A DNA stretch of 64,000 bases from Nannochloropsis oceanica (lineage: Eukaryota > Sar > Eustigmatophyceae > Eustigmatales > Monodopsidaceae): the NCBI GenBank assembly GCA_004519485.1, contig CP038130.1:1258574-1322573 (forward strand). The letters run 5' to 3'. The notes under the pieces are model-generated. The model was not told the origin of the DNA. It saw nothing but the letters and a program-made list of their open reading frames with translations, and did no database searches. Within the stretch, counting starts at the first letter, position 1; each line of letters starts with the position of its first letter. Positions 48,227 to 58,673 of the stretch are shown here, piece by piece. The translations under genes were made by a program, and so were the position numbers.

Positions 48227-49459
48227 TCAGTTGTCCTTTTCATCTTTCCCTTGAGATAATTTTTGCACCAAAGCGTTGGCCTCCTGCGCCTCTTCACTCA
48301 AATCAAGGTATTCACCTACGCATGCATCGCGAATGGCATTCCAGACCGCCCGTTTATTCACTCCCGTTACTGAGGAAAAGGCCACGGGCATGCCCTCCGG
48401 CAGCTTGAAGTATTGATTCAACTTCCCTAGATTTGGTCCGATCTCTTCTTGATTGAGCTTATCGACTTTGGTGCCGAGTACCAGCAACGGCACGTTGGCG
48501 GCGCGGAAATACTTCATCATGTTAAGGTCACTTTTTTGTGGGTCCCGGCGAGCATCCATGAGGAGGACGGCGAGTCGGAGGGTGGGGCGGTCGCTGAGGT
48601 ATTGACGGACCTGTGTACCGATGTCGCTTTGAAGGGCCTTGGGTAGCTTGGCGTAGCCGTATCCTGGTAGGTCAACGAGAACAGCGACAGGCCCGTTGGA
48701 GTCGTGGACCTTAAAGAGATTGATTTGTTGAGTCCGGCCGGGGGTTTTGGAGACGACGGCGACCTTCTTGTTATTCCCTGTGAGGCAGTTGAGCATAGAA
48801 GATTTCCCGACATTGGACCGCCCAAACACGGCGACTTCTGGCAAGCCGAGGAAGGGGACATCAACGAGGTGACTACCTTCGAAGGTGACGTCTTGAATGT
48901 CGTCGATACTAAACTGACGGCAGGTCAAGGAGATCTGTTGGAATTTGGGTCCTTTCTTCTTGGGGGGGGATTGAGAAGAGCCACCAGAACTGCCAGTGCC
49001 ATCAGTGGACTTTGTCCAGGGAGCGTCTTTTCCTCCACCCTTGGCACGTTCGGCCATGTAGGCTTGGGCTTGGCGGATTTTGGCTTGGGATTCGAGGTCT
49101 TTTTTCGCCTCTTTTTCCATGTATTTCTTGACGGCTTCTCGTTCTTGCTTGGCCATCAGGGCTGAGAGCTTGTCCTTTTCCTTTTGTTGCCTCTCCTTCT
49201 TGGCCTTGTACCCACCGCCATCGTCATTAGTGCTGCCGCCTGCGTGCCGGCGGCTACTAGGGTACTTTGGCGTGAACGGCGGTCTTCTTCTTTCGTGTCC
49301 TGCGGGCGGAGTAGGGGCAGACATAAATGCAGTTTTAGTCCTCACCATGATGCTGTCAGCCGACATGCTGCGGCTTGTACCGGTGAAGAAAGCCAAAAGG
49401 AGTGCCAGCAGGAGCAGTATCAGATGCATCGTGGGATGGAGCGGATGTCTTCTCCTCAT
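48227..49459 (-). CDS. engB: EngB/YihA-type GTPase, organelle-targeted
   Basis: Single exon, 410 aa if it starts at ATG 49459 (an ATG at 49429, MHLILLLLALLL, is also possible). The C-terminal ~230 residues are EngB: G1 GRSNVGKSS, G2 region TPGRTQ, G3 DLPGYGYAKLP, G4 TKVDK and G5 SSVTG. EngB proteins act in large ribosomal subunit assembly. The N-terminus has a strong hydrophobic signal (LILLLLALLLAFF), then a basic/Ser-rich stretch, then a charged helical region. This bipartite design fits delivery through the ER to a secondary plastid. The long extension before the GTPase (~185 residues) is absent from bacterial EngB (~200 aa in total). Confidence 0.9.
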   Translation of the reverse strand: MRRRHPLHPTMHLILLLLALLLAFFTGTSRSMSADSIMVRTKTAFMSAPTPPAGHERRRPPFTPKYPSSRRHAGGSTNDDGGGYKAKKERQQKEKDKLSALMAKQEREAVKKYMEKEAKKDLESQAKIRQAQAYMAERAKGGGKDAPWTKSTDGTGSSGGSSQSPPKKKGPKFQQISLTCRQFSIDDIQDVTFEGSHLVDVPFLGLPEVAVFGRSNVGKSSMLNCLTGNNKKVAVVSKTPGRTQQINLFKVHDSNGPVAVLVDLPGYGYAKLPKALQSDIGTQVRQYLSDRPTLRLAVLLMDARRDPQKSDLNMMKYFRAANVPLLVLGTKVDKLNQEEIGPNLGKLNQYFKLPEGMPVAFSSVTGVNKRAVWNAIRDACVGEYLDLSEEAQEANALVQKLSQGKDEKDN

Positions 49460-49824
49460 GGGTAAGTTGTAGTTGAGCTCTCCTTGGCCGTCGGTCGTAC
49501 GTGTGCAATCACTCAGCAAACAAGCAGGTGGAGAACGGCGGTAACAGCAAGCGCGTTCTGTGTATGAGGTATGAGAGAGAGGAGAGGGTGGTGGGTGTGG
49601 GTGTGTGGACCAAATGGGCTCTGTTGGTTGTAATGCACACATTAAATCCCCAAGACGAAAAGTGCAGAAATCAACTCGAGCTGCCCAGCCCTCTTCCCCC
49701 ACCCCCCCACCAATAAAGAAAGCAAACGCATCTGAAAACGATGTAACATGGCGGCATGTTTATATCTATATTTCTTTTGTCAAGCGTCGCGTTATACCTT
49801 TGCTTTCGCCTCACAGCATCATCA

Positions 49825-50587
49825 TCATCTCTCTCCACCCATGCCACCCCTACTCCGTCTCCCAACGCCGCTTACATTCATATTGCTGTCCATCACTGGC
49901 AAGCGCAGCATGTGTCCGTATTGTAAAACGGATCGATGACTTTCCACCTCCACAATGGAGACCGCCATGGTATCCTCGTCCACTACCCTGTATGTCACCG
50001 TCGTGGAGCGCTCGGGCGTCCGAAAATTGAGGGTGGCGACGGCAATATGCGGCAGGAACCAACCATGGCATTTGTTTTCTGGGCAAGAGGATTGGGTCAA
50101 AAAAAGGAAAGAGTAAATTTTATGAGTACATCGTGTGAAAAATGATTTGATCCACACTGTACTATTTTCTTTCCTGCTCTCAATCAGCGTGACCCTATAC
50201 GCCTATCCAGCATGGTGCACATACCTTCATACCGCCATTCCAGATTCGTTATATCCGTGTCGCGCATAAAGTGCATGCAGTAGCCAAGTTTCAGATCCTC
50301 CTTCTCCAATGAACGGCCAAACTTCCAATTGAGAAACTGTTGTTGGGTGTAGGGGTGTCAAGAAGGAGTGAGAGTGAATGGATGGGGTAAAGTGCGGTAA
50401 ATTGGCTGGGTGGCAATTGCTGCAAGCTTTGGTATCAATGTCGTCGTTATCAGATATTTGGCTACATGTCAAAATAGCCAACATCCGAAATAATAAAATA
50501 CAGGCACATGAGTATGCTGTGTGAAGGAAAGCAGGCCGAGAGAGTGCTTCAAAAGACCATGCGCCAAGCACTCACAGTGGCCGCCAT
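49825..50587 (-). CDS. Small conserved-looking protein of unknown function
   Basis: Three exons: 50587-50576 (12 nt, MAAT), 50336-50225 and 50078-49825. The phases agree (0, then one base carried) and the donors (GTGAGT, GTATGT) and acceptors (CAACAG, CCCAG) are good, giving 125 aa. The joined protein reads smoothly: MAAT|FLNWKFGRSLEKEDLKLG, then NLEWRYE|ENKCHGWFLPH. It looks like a compact alpha/beta protein with strands such as STTVTYRVVDEDTMAVSIVE. I do not recognise the family. The 12-nt exon would be missed by most gene finders. Confidence 0.6.
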
Positions 50588-51808
50588 GAGACTAATTTGA
50601 ATATGCCCTATCGTCTTACTTTTCAACCTTATTATTTTATTCTCCCCTGGTGCGTAGCGGCATATCTATCCAGAAACCTCATACGTATACAGCTTGGTGG
50701 GTACAGGCAAATCGCATTGCTGCCATCACCTCTCTTTCCGTCGCATGCCCTTTCCCATTTCTCCATCCACACTTACCGCGGGAAGCGAAGCGCGCACCTG
50801 TCTTCCCGCAAGTTCACACTCGATGATTGCCTACACATATGCATGCATAACTTACATAAGTCGGCGGCTCGGCTGCGACGCCTATGGCATGTTCAATTAC
50901 CACAACTGAACTGGACGTCCGTTGATGCTCGTAGGTCTTGCCAAACTCCCGGCACTCGAGAGTGCGCTTCCAGGGCCCGAGTAAATAAGCCCCAAAATCG
51001 CCTGCCGGGACTTGATAGACAAGTGTCGCTGTCATTTCGATGAGTGTCGTGGTGATGGTGCTCGTGGTTCATGTACGCGCAGGCCAAGAAGGAAGGAGAA
51101 CGAGGTTGACGAAATGCGGTCGGTATCCGGCTGCGGACTTATCAGACAAGTGTTGATTGGTAAGTGCTGTCCCTGTAGATGTGATGTGCATGCATCTCAT
51201 TTTGTGTGTCCCAAGTTATGTTTGCTTTGGTGTGATGATGTCGAGACTGTCACATCGCCAACGGATCGGACGCGGGTCTACGCTCCCACACCCACAAAAA
51301 CAAACGCAAACCACTGGGTACATGATCATGCATGCATTATGAGGCAATTTGGCAAGAAAAACAAGACACGTAGGAAAACCTGCCATGCGGGCGCGTATTG
51401 GGGCCCATGACAACAAGCAGCTATCATTTCAGCAGCCAATAACGCCGCCAGGCTGAGACGGCGGCTCACGGCACGACCTCGATGCAGCCAAGGCAGCGCA
51501 ACCGGCAGTCATCGCACGTGAAACAGAGCTTTACAAAACAAGCTGCCTCGAATTGGTGGCTCTGCATGATTCATTGGCAATTTCTTGCAGTGTGGATGAT
51601 CATGCGCAATAGAGAGAGACTTCGGGCATGTTTATTTTCACTTTGCAAACCCACAAATGCACTCGTGCATGTGACTCGTGTATTTCGTGCCTCATTGTCA
51701 TTTTTATTGGTTTCTTTCCTGTCCCTAATCGTTTTCTTTCGCCTTCTCTCTTCCATTTTCTCAGGCTATATGTTCCACGTGTCAATATTCCACTGTCTTC
51801 GCGTCCGT
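50588..51808. other. Intergenic region
   Basis: 1.2 kb with no supported gene. ORFs are short on both strands. Pyrimidine-rich at ~51,690-51,770. Confidence 0.45.
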
Positions 51809-53290
51809 CTACTTACTCCTTATTCCTGATGGACCGCACAACAGCAAGGTGGGATAGGTACGAGTGGCCCATACCCAGACATGGCCAAATATCTGGAACA
51901 ATGCAAGACTGCCCAGAAGAATGGCAAGGTCTTTGATTACTCCCATCATGAACAGTAGCGCCACAAATTGATTTTGGTCCTTTCGCTCGACCAACTCCCC
52001 CGCGCGTGCACGTCGATCAAAGTCTTCATAGAAAGAAGATTGCTCCCCGAAGAGAAAGACGATTCCAAGTAAAAGCGACAGACTCGAAAAGGCGAATAAT
52101 ACCTCTTGATTATCCCCAAAGATGACATATATGACAACAGGCACACAAAGCACGACCAAGTCCAGAATTTGATGAATCTCCAGAGCCCCAATTTTTAGTT
52201 CGTCATACGTGCTTTCTTTCGCCAACCATGGCTTGATGTCATTTTTGCCATGCCTTCGCTTCTTGGTATATGACGCCCTATAAACTGCATCTTGATCCTC
52301 ACATGACTTCAAAATACTCGCTTCATCGTGCGCTCCGGCCTTAGTGCCCTGCGGTTGCCGCTGGTCGGCACCCTGAGGGGCATCACACGTGCCCTCATAC
52401 TCTTCATAGACATATTGCAAGGCTTGGATGTGCCTATGCGAATTGTCCTGGTATTTGCGTTCTTGCTTTGCTCTCTCTTGAGAAAATTTCGCGTGGCGCG
52501 CCTCCTGTAGCCGGCCTTGGTAGGGACGGGTGCCAGTGCGGCAGCCCTCAAGCCCCTGGTATGACACAGCCCATTCCTCATATCGACTCATTGGAGCGTG
52601 GGGATTGGCCGCTTGCAGTACGGCGCGGTAATCTTCACTTCCATCCACGTAGCACTGAATATCTTTCAAGGCGAAGTTCAAAATTGTGGGTCCATAGTTA
52701 TAGACGGTTATGACCGCGATTGCCGAAACAGTAGCGTCCAATGCCAAAGGATGTGCAAGCACAATATTTTTACATTGGTCGATAACAGCTTGAATCTCAT
52801 TCCTAATCCACAGTGGCATGCCTCGGACCGATCGCAGCGCTTCATAACTTGTATCACGCAGCCAGTTGTAGGTTTCCACGGGAGAATGATTATATTGCAG
52901 CAGGAGACTGTCAGCATCTGCTCCAAGTCCCGGTCGTATCTCTACACTATCAGCCGTACCAATAGCTACGTTATCTCTTTTGAGGACCACGTCACCCACA
53001 GCGGCTTCGGCATCGCCTCTGCCAAGACCTCCAGCGCCTGTGTCCTGGACATTAGCAACTACGTAAGCGCTGCCGCCGGCCGGGTTTAGCGCCGGGAGGA
53101 GACGCAAAGTAGGCGTAGCCGGTGCAGCATGTACAGCTACTGGAGCTATTGGCGGCGTTACGACAATAGGCTGCCCGGCCCCGCTGCGAGTTTGTACCGC
53201 AGCACCTGTGTAGGCAAGCACGGCTAGGAAGAAGAAGAAGGAAAAAAAAAAGGAGGACCAGTTCATTTTTCTAGTTTTGTTTGCTCCCAT
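51809..53290 (-). CDS. Secreted/membrane orphan protein
   Basis: Single exon, 493 aa from ATG 53290. A signal peptide is evident (MNWSSFFFSFFFFLAVLAYTGAAV, internal ATG at 53263). An Ala/Pro/Gly-rich lumenal region and a mixed region with Gln-rich, charged sequence (~230-340) follow. Then come three hydrophobic segments near the C-terminus: LDLVVLCVPVVIYVIFG, FAFSSLSLLLGIVFLFG and FVALLFMMGVIKDLAILLG. An earlier hydrophobic stretch (VSAIAVITVYNYG) may also be membranous. No family recognised. The long open frame and coherent topology argue for a real gene. Confidence 0.6.
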   Translation of the reverse strand: MGANKTRKMNWSSFFFSFFFFLAVLAYTGAAVQTRSGAGQPIVVTPPIAPVAVHAAPATPTLRLLPALNPAGGSAYVVANVQDTGAGGLGRGDAEAAVGDVVLKRDNVAIGTADSVEIRPGLGADADSLLLQYNHSPVETYNWLRDTSYEALRSVRGMPLWIRNEIQAVIDQCKNIVLAHPLALDATVSAIAVITVYNYGPTILNFALKDIQCYVDGSEDYRAVLQAANPHAPMSRYEEWAVSYQGLEGCRTGTRPYQGRLQEARHAKFSQERAKQERKYQDNSHRHIQALQYVYEEYEGTCDAPQGADQRQPQGTKAGAHDEASILKSCEDQDAVYRASYTKKRRHGKNDIKPWLAKESTYDELKIGALEIHQILDLVVLCVPVVIYVIFGDNQEVLFAFSSLSLLLGIVFLFGEQSSFYEDFDRRARAGELVERKDQNQFVALLFMMGVIKDLAILLGSLALFQIFGHVWVWATRTYPTLLLCGPSGIRSK

Positions 53291-54179
53291 CAATCACTGC
53301 TGAGAAGAATACCAGGCGTGCCAATTCAATGTTATTCTTGAACTCGCATCTTCTCCCGTCGATCTTTGTAACTTTTCTTGCTTTTATGGCCGTCAACCTG
53401 TGGTGCGCGGGGATGTCTATTAGGTATACATTGTGTGTACCAGGGGCTTCCTACTCGAGGGAAAGCATGGCAGAGATATGAATTAAAGTATGCCAACAGA
53501 ACACTTGGTAAACATAATCAATGGTGGCAGTACGCCCTCAGTACCAGCGTCTGTGCCTCTCCGTCGTGCGTGTTGGCGTGTAGGTTTATCTGTTCGTCTG
53601 TATGCATTTGTGTGCCTTAGTTAAGCACAAACCCGAAAGCTTTCAAGCATGAAATAAAAATGCATATGTTCTCTATAGTGAGGAACGCGCTCTTATCGTG
53701 CGCAAGTCCGTGAGGGAAGCATCTCAGATGGCAAGTGTGGGGAGGTCGATGGCGGGCCATATATGAAAGAGCAAGAAAGTAATGTGCTTTCATGAAGATC
53801 ATCAAATTAAGGGACCAAAAGTAGGCATCGGCCGGGCTCATCAATTACTATTCTAACGGCGAGGAGGAACTGGGCCGACCTACTCCCCAGCATGAGCGTA
53901 CGCACGGCCTCGAGGGACGTATTTGTCTTGGAGTAATGTAAAGTGATCTGGCTAAAAGCCGTTTTGGAGAAAGGCTGTTGCCGCATGATGAGATCAGCAA
54001 TTTCGTGAAAATGTAGGATCATACCGTTGGTCAAATCAAGCAAGCATTGGTGAGAATGTCACACACAGTACAAACTGCACAACCTCGAACCTCCGTCTCC
54101 TTTCTCACAGGTGCATACAGGCAACCTCCACCGAGGAGTCCCTCCGCCTCTGCGCCCCTCCCTTCCTCCTTCCCAGTCC
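53291..54179. other. Intergenic region
   Basis: No supported gene on either strand; short ORFs only. It contains the divergent upstream regions of the orphan and the hydroxylase-like gene. The frame of the latter is open back to an alternative ATG at 54111. Confidence 0.4.
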
Positions 54180-55630
54180 ATGCCTGCCGCCGCCTCTGCC
54201 GCCGCTTCGGCTGCCAGAAGGCAACTGCAAGCCACCATTGTCAAGAGCGGCTTGCTCAAGACGAATGCGGGGGTGGTGCCTCGTCCATCTCCTTCCCTGT
54301 TTTACTTTCCGGGCATCACATCCAAGCCCGTGCATGCCGCCAGCAACTTTCATTGGGCTCGAGTGTACGTATGCGGAGAGTATTGGGAGCAGGCAAGGGG
54401 AGGTGTTGGGATGAGAGGAGTACGACAAATATAATTTTGGATTTTTAAAAGCAGGCATGACGTTCTTGTCTGATCGTGTGTCTCTGCCCCCCTTGTTTTT
54501 TGGTCCCACGCAGGCTGGAGGAGGAGCACGCGACGATCAAGAAGGAGTACTTAAACCTTAGGGCGAGTAAGATTCAATCGGACTATACGCAGCAGGATGG
54601 AGAGCACAGCTTGCACCAAGGTCAGTGTGGGGAACGGGAGGGAGTTGTAGGTACCGCGGGAGAGGGGGAGGGAGGGATGGAGGCGCATAAGGCTTGACTA
54701 GACATAAGAAATGTTTCTGTGTCGTATAACGAATTCCTCCTTCCTCTGTCTTGTGCCTTTTCCTCCCTATTCCTATCAGGCAAGTGGGACTGGCATTCTT
54801 ACGTTCTCAAAGGCCAGGTCCAAGCCCCCTTTGCCGAGCATTGCCCCGAGACCAGCCGCCTCCTCCAAGAATTTCATAAGCAAGCCTTCTTGATGCTCGG
54901 GACGCCCTTCTCCTTCTCCTTCTTCTCCACTCTGCATGCCCAGAGTGTGATTGCCCCTCATTCGGGTCCTTCCAACCTGAGGCTGCGGTGCCATTTGCCC
55001 ATCATCGTGCCCAAGAGAAAGGGGAAGACGGGAGGGAAGGCGGATGGGTCTCAAACATCTTCTGCTTCAACCCCTGGCGGGGCTTCCTCCCCCCCTTCCT
55101 CCTCCCCTCCTATGGACGAATACGACTCCCTGGAGGAGATTCAAGCCACTGTCCCCTGTGGCATTCGTATAGGTGACCAAGTTCGGGCGTGGGAGGAGGG
55201 GAAATGCTTGGTCTTTGACGACGCCTACGAGCACGAGGTCTGGAATCGGACGGAGGAAGAACGAGTATTGCTGCTGGTGGACTTCTGGCATGTAAGCTAG
55301 GATGTGATGAAGAGCTGTATGTGTTTAATTTGTTTTATCATGTGTGTGGTGCCATTGCCTTGTTCTTCTCGTTCTTCTTACATGTCTTTGCTCGTTCTGC
55401 TTGCTTTCCTCTCTGTCCTCTGTCCTGTGGGTCGGCAGCGAGGGGGGAGGGAGGGAGGGAGGGAGGGAGGGAGGGAAAGACCGACGCAGGAAGCCACTCG
55501 TTTTACACCTATGCTCACTACCACCACTCGTTTCATATTTCAACAGCCCGAAATCGACCGCGAGGAGCGGGTAGCGATCCAGGGAATGTTTGATTATGCG
55601 GCCAAGCAGGGTTGGATGAAAGGAGGATGA
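54180..55630 (+). CDS. Aspartyl/asparaginyl beta-hydroxylase-like dioxygenase
   Basis: Four exons: 54180-54364, 54514-54620, 54780-55291 and 55547-55630; carried bases 2, 1 and 0 match at every junction, giving 295 aa (an in-frame ATG at 54111 would add 23). AspH-family enzymes use 2-oxoglutarate and Fe(II). Family features: LFYFPGITSKPVHAA at the domain start, WDWHSYVLKG, an iron/2OG-binding stretch APHSGPSNLRLRCHLPI with its His, and the second His in VFDDAYEHEVWNRTEEERVLLLVDFWHP. A Ser/Pro/Gly linker (~45 residues) is inserted after LPIIVPK. No signal peptide is obvious. Intron 3 (55292-55546) holds a 40-bp (GGGA)n tract. Confidence 0.82.
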
Positions 55631-56368
55631 GGAAGGGAGGGAGGGAGGGAGGGAAACAGAGAGAGATCCGCTTCGGTATATAATAATATGAAATGGCTCA
55701 GGCCCACATGAAATGAAATAAATGGAAAATGGCGCGAATGACATGTCCCGCTTCTTGCCTGGCTGCCTGCCATGACCTTTCACCCGGCAGGTTTTTACTT
55801 CATCTTTATTCGTTGTCTCTCCAGAATCGTCCGCGTTCCTTTATGCCTGCTTCTCGGCTGTTGTCGAATCGACTCTTTCGAAAGATGATGGTGCTTACGA
55901 TTAGGATTATGATAATTGTGATTAAGATTATGGCGGTCATGATTAAGATTTCTAATACGTATCGAAATTCTCGGGTAGTGCCTCAGGGGGGGAACCTCCT
56001 CTTTTCTAAAAGGGCCTCAGTAATATTTGCCCTTCTCCTGTCCTTTGCCTCGCTCTCTTTATCCACTTCCTCGACTTTTTAATTCCCGGCTCGTCGAGCT
56101 TACATGCCTTCATTACTGTCTTTCCTCTTCGGCTGCTTGTCTTCGGTACTTTGCTTCCCCTTCCTCCTCCCCTCCCTCCCTCCCTCTCTCCTTCCCTCCT
56201 GCACTGTTTTTGTACACCGACTCTCGCGAAATCTCCGAATCTACGTATGTGTCTTTTACACCCTCCCTCCCTCCCTCCCTCCCCCCGTCACAATTCGACT
56301 CACACACGCCGCGAACCGCATGCAACCCTTCCTCCCTCCCTCCCTCCCTCCCTCCTTCGGTATCCTCC
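55631..56368. other. Convergent intergenic region rich in GGGA/TCCC tracts
   Basis: 738 bp of 3' flank. TCCC-type runs lie at ~56160-56190, ~56260-56285 and ~56328-56356. No gene. Confidence 0.45.
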
Positions 56369-58673
56369 TCAAATCCCGCCGGCCATAGCCTCCTGCCCAT
56401 TCCCGTGGTTGTTCACGTGGCTGCTCATAAGGGAGGACAACAATCGGGAGGGATCGGCGCTGCCCATCTCGCTGGCCTGGAGGGAGGGGAGAGAAAGAGT
56501 AAGGAGGGAGGGAAGGGGAGGAGGGAACAGGGAGGGAGGGAGGGAGGGAGGGAGGGAGGGAGGCGTGAGAAAGAATAAAAGGTCTGAAACCTCAGGGGCG
56601 AAAGAGAGAGAGAGAAGGGGAAGAAAGAGAAGAAATGATGAAGGGAGGGAGGGAGGGAGGGAGGAAGGGTTGACGTCGTGGAGATTAAGCTCAGGCTTTT
56701 TGATCGATGATGACGATGTCAGCGTCCAAGTGGAACAACGGAAGGAGAGAGGGAGGGAGGGAGGGAGGGAGGGCGGCCGTGCCTTGTGAAGCTTGAGCTC
56801 AGGGTTTCTGAGTATATCCAAAACGTCATTGTCGTCGATGAGGCGGAGCAAGTCCTCATTGGCGAAAAACTTGGCTCGGGCCCGCTCGATCCACTCGTTG
56901 TCCTGGAGGGAGGGAGGGAGGGAGGGAGGGAGGGAGGGAGGGGTGGATGGGAGGGTATCCTTGCTATTCAGGCAGACACTGAGGAATGCCATGGAAGGGC
57001 CATTGGCACAGAGAGAGGCATGCCTCCCTCCCTCCCTACCTCCCTCCCTCCCTCCCGAATCTTCCCTCCCGAATCTTCCTACCGCGAACGCATCCAAATC
57101 GACGCCACCCAGATACTTGTCTGCAAACTTCTGCTGCAGCGTAGCGATGGCCATGGCATCCCCGCTCTTGACCGCGTCAAACAGGCCGGCGGATGAAGGG
57201 TCGTTGTCTTTCAGCTGCGAGGGAGGGAGGGAGGGAGGGCGGGCGGGCGAGTGAGGGCCTCAAACGCATGTGCCTAACAGCAGACCTCTTTTGATTTTAG
57301 GCAGGGACACTCATTTCCCCTCGCTCCGCCCCTCCCTTCCTTCTTCCCTCCCTCCCTACATCCTTTATGAACTCATCCGTGACAGCCGTGACGGAGTCGG
57401 CGTCCTTGGTGATAGGGCGAGCGGCAATTATCACCTTTCCCATCTCTTGCACCGACTTGATCATGGCTGCGGAGACCTGTAGGGAGGGCGGGAGGGAGGG
57501 AGCGATTCAGGAAGCAAGGAAGGGGAGGGGAGAGGGGAGAGGGGGGAGGGGGGAGGGGGGAGGGGGGAGGGGGGAGGGGGGAGGGGGTTAAGCAAATCCC
57601 CGGCTTTTCAGGATAATCATTGTCATCGCTGACGCTACCCATGCCAGTAAATGCAACGCGGGAGGACAACATTATTATTATTATTAATATTATTAAAAAA
57701 GGGAAGGAGAGAGGAAGGTAAGGCATGTATGGAAGGACAGGAGCACGACTGAGGAAGGGAGGAAGGGAGGAAGGGAAGGCATGCATGCATGGTGGAAAAG
57801 GGGCAAGTCGAATGACGTACCGCCTCCTCGTCGTCGGCGTTGCCGGTGGCCTCGAAGGCCTTCCATGCCTTGGTCGTCTTCATGAACTTAAAGTTCTCGA
57901 AGATGAGCCCGGCTTCCTCTTTGGTCACGGTGCTGAGGGGAAAGGGGGAGGGACGAAAGGAGGGAGGGAGGATGAGAAGAAGGCCTTGGTCTCTCATCCC
58001 GAGGTATCACGACACGGGTGAAGTGATCGTGCCCTGAAGGGAGATATCGATGCGCATAAAACCAAACACACAGGCCTTCTCCTGGCCATTCTTCCTCCTC
58101 CTCCTCTTCCTCCTCCTCCTCCTCCTCTTCCTCCTCCTCCTCTTCCTCCCTCTGTTTCTACGGGGGCTTACTCAAGCATGTCAGGGAGAGCGTCCTTGAA
58201 GAAGTCGAAGGTGCCGGCCTTGATCATCCTGTCGGTCGTACAGACAGTGCGAAGAGCGTGAGATTCCTTTACACTACGAGGACGCCTCCTTCCTCGAAAC
58301 GATTCCCTTTCTCATTTCTTGGAGGGGATCGCCCATGTCATCCTCAATGCATTCTTCTCCCTCCCTATCTCTCTACCATCCCCCCTCCCTCCTCTCCCTT
58401 CCGCCGGACTCACTTAAGGATATTCATGTCCGCGTCTAGGCCGGTCTCCACCTTGCTGGCCTCGGCCGCGGCCGTCTCCTCGGAAGTCATACGACGACGT
58501 TCAAATGTGAATCTGCCTGGGGCCGCGGCGGTCTCGCCTGCTTGGGCTTCTCCTTGTTGGTGTTGTTGACGGGTCTTGCCAAAGAGCGAGTCGGCGCGGC
58601 GGTCCTTGGCTTGCACCGTGATCAGGGCGATCACAGCGAGAACCAATAAGGTAACGGAGATATGTGGTGACAT
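56369..58673 (-). CDS. Secreted helical protein, seven exons, function unknown
   Basis: Exons (minus): 58673-58414, 58228-58172, 57932-57821, 57476-57360, 57214-57083, 56902-56783 and 56476-56369; all phases agree, giving 301 aa. A signal peptide starts the protein (MSPHISVTLLVLAVIALITV). The remainder is amphipathic helix: IKAGTFDFFKDALPDML, VTKEEAGLIFENFKFM, KSVQEMGKVIIAARPITK, YLGGVDLDAFA. The sixth intron would start with GC (AAG|GCACGG), the only non-GT donor I had to use; if it is wrong, exon 6 reads on into low-complexity sequence. Part of that intron (~56680-56735) resembles exon 6 (KPELNLH versus NPELKLH), a possible exon duplication. Most introns hold (GGGA)n tracts. No family recognised. 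Confidence 0.6.
57529..57588. repeat. 7-bp minisatellite (GGGGGGA)n
   Basis: At least six perfect copies of ggggggga-like 7-mers within intron 3 of the secreted helical protein gene; the G-runs could form quadruplexes. Confidence 0.85.
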
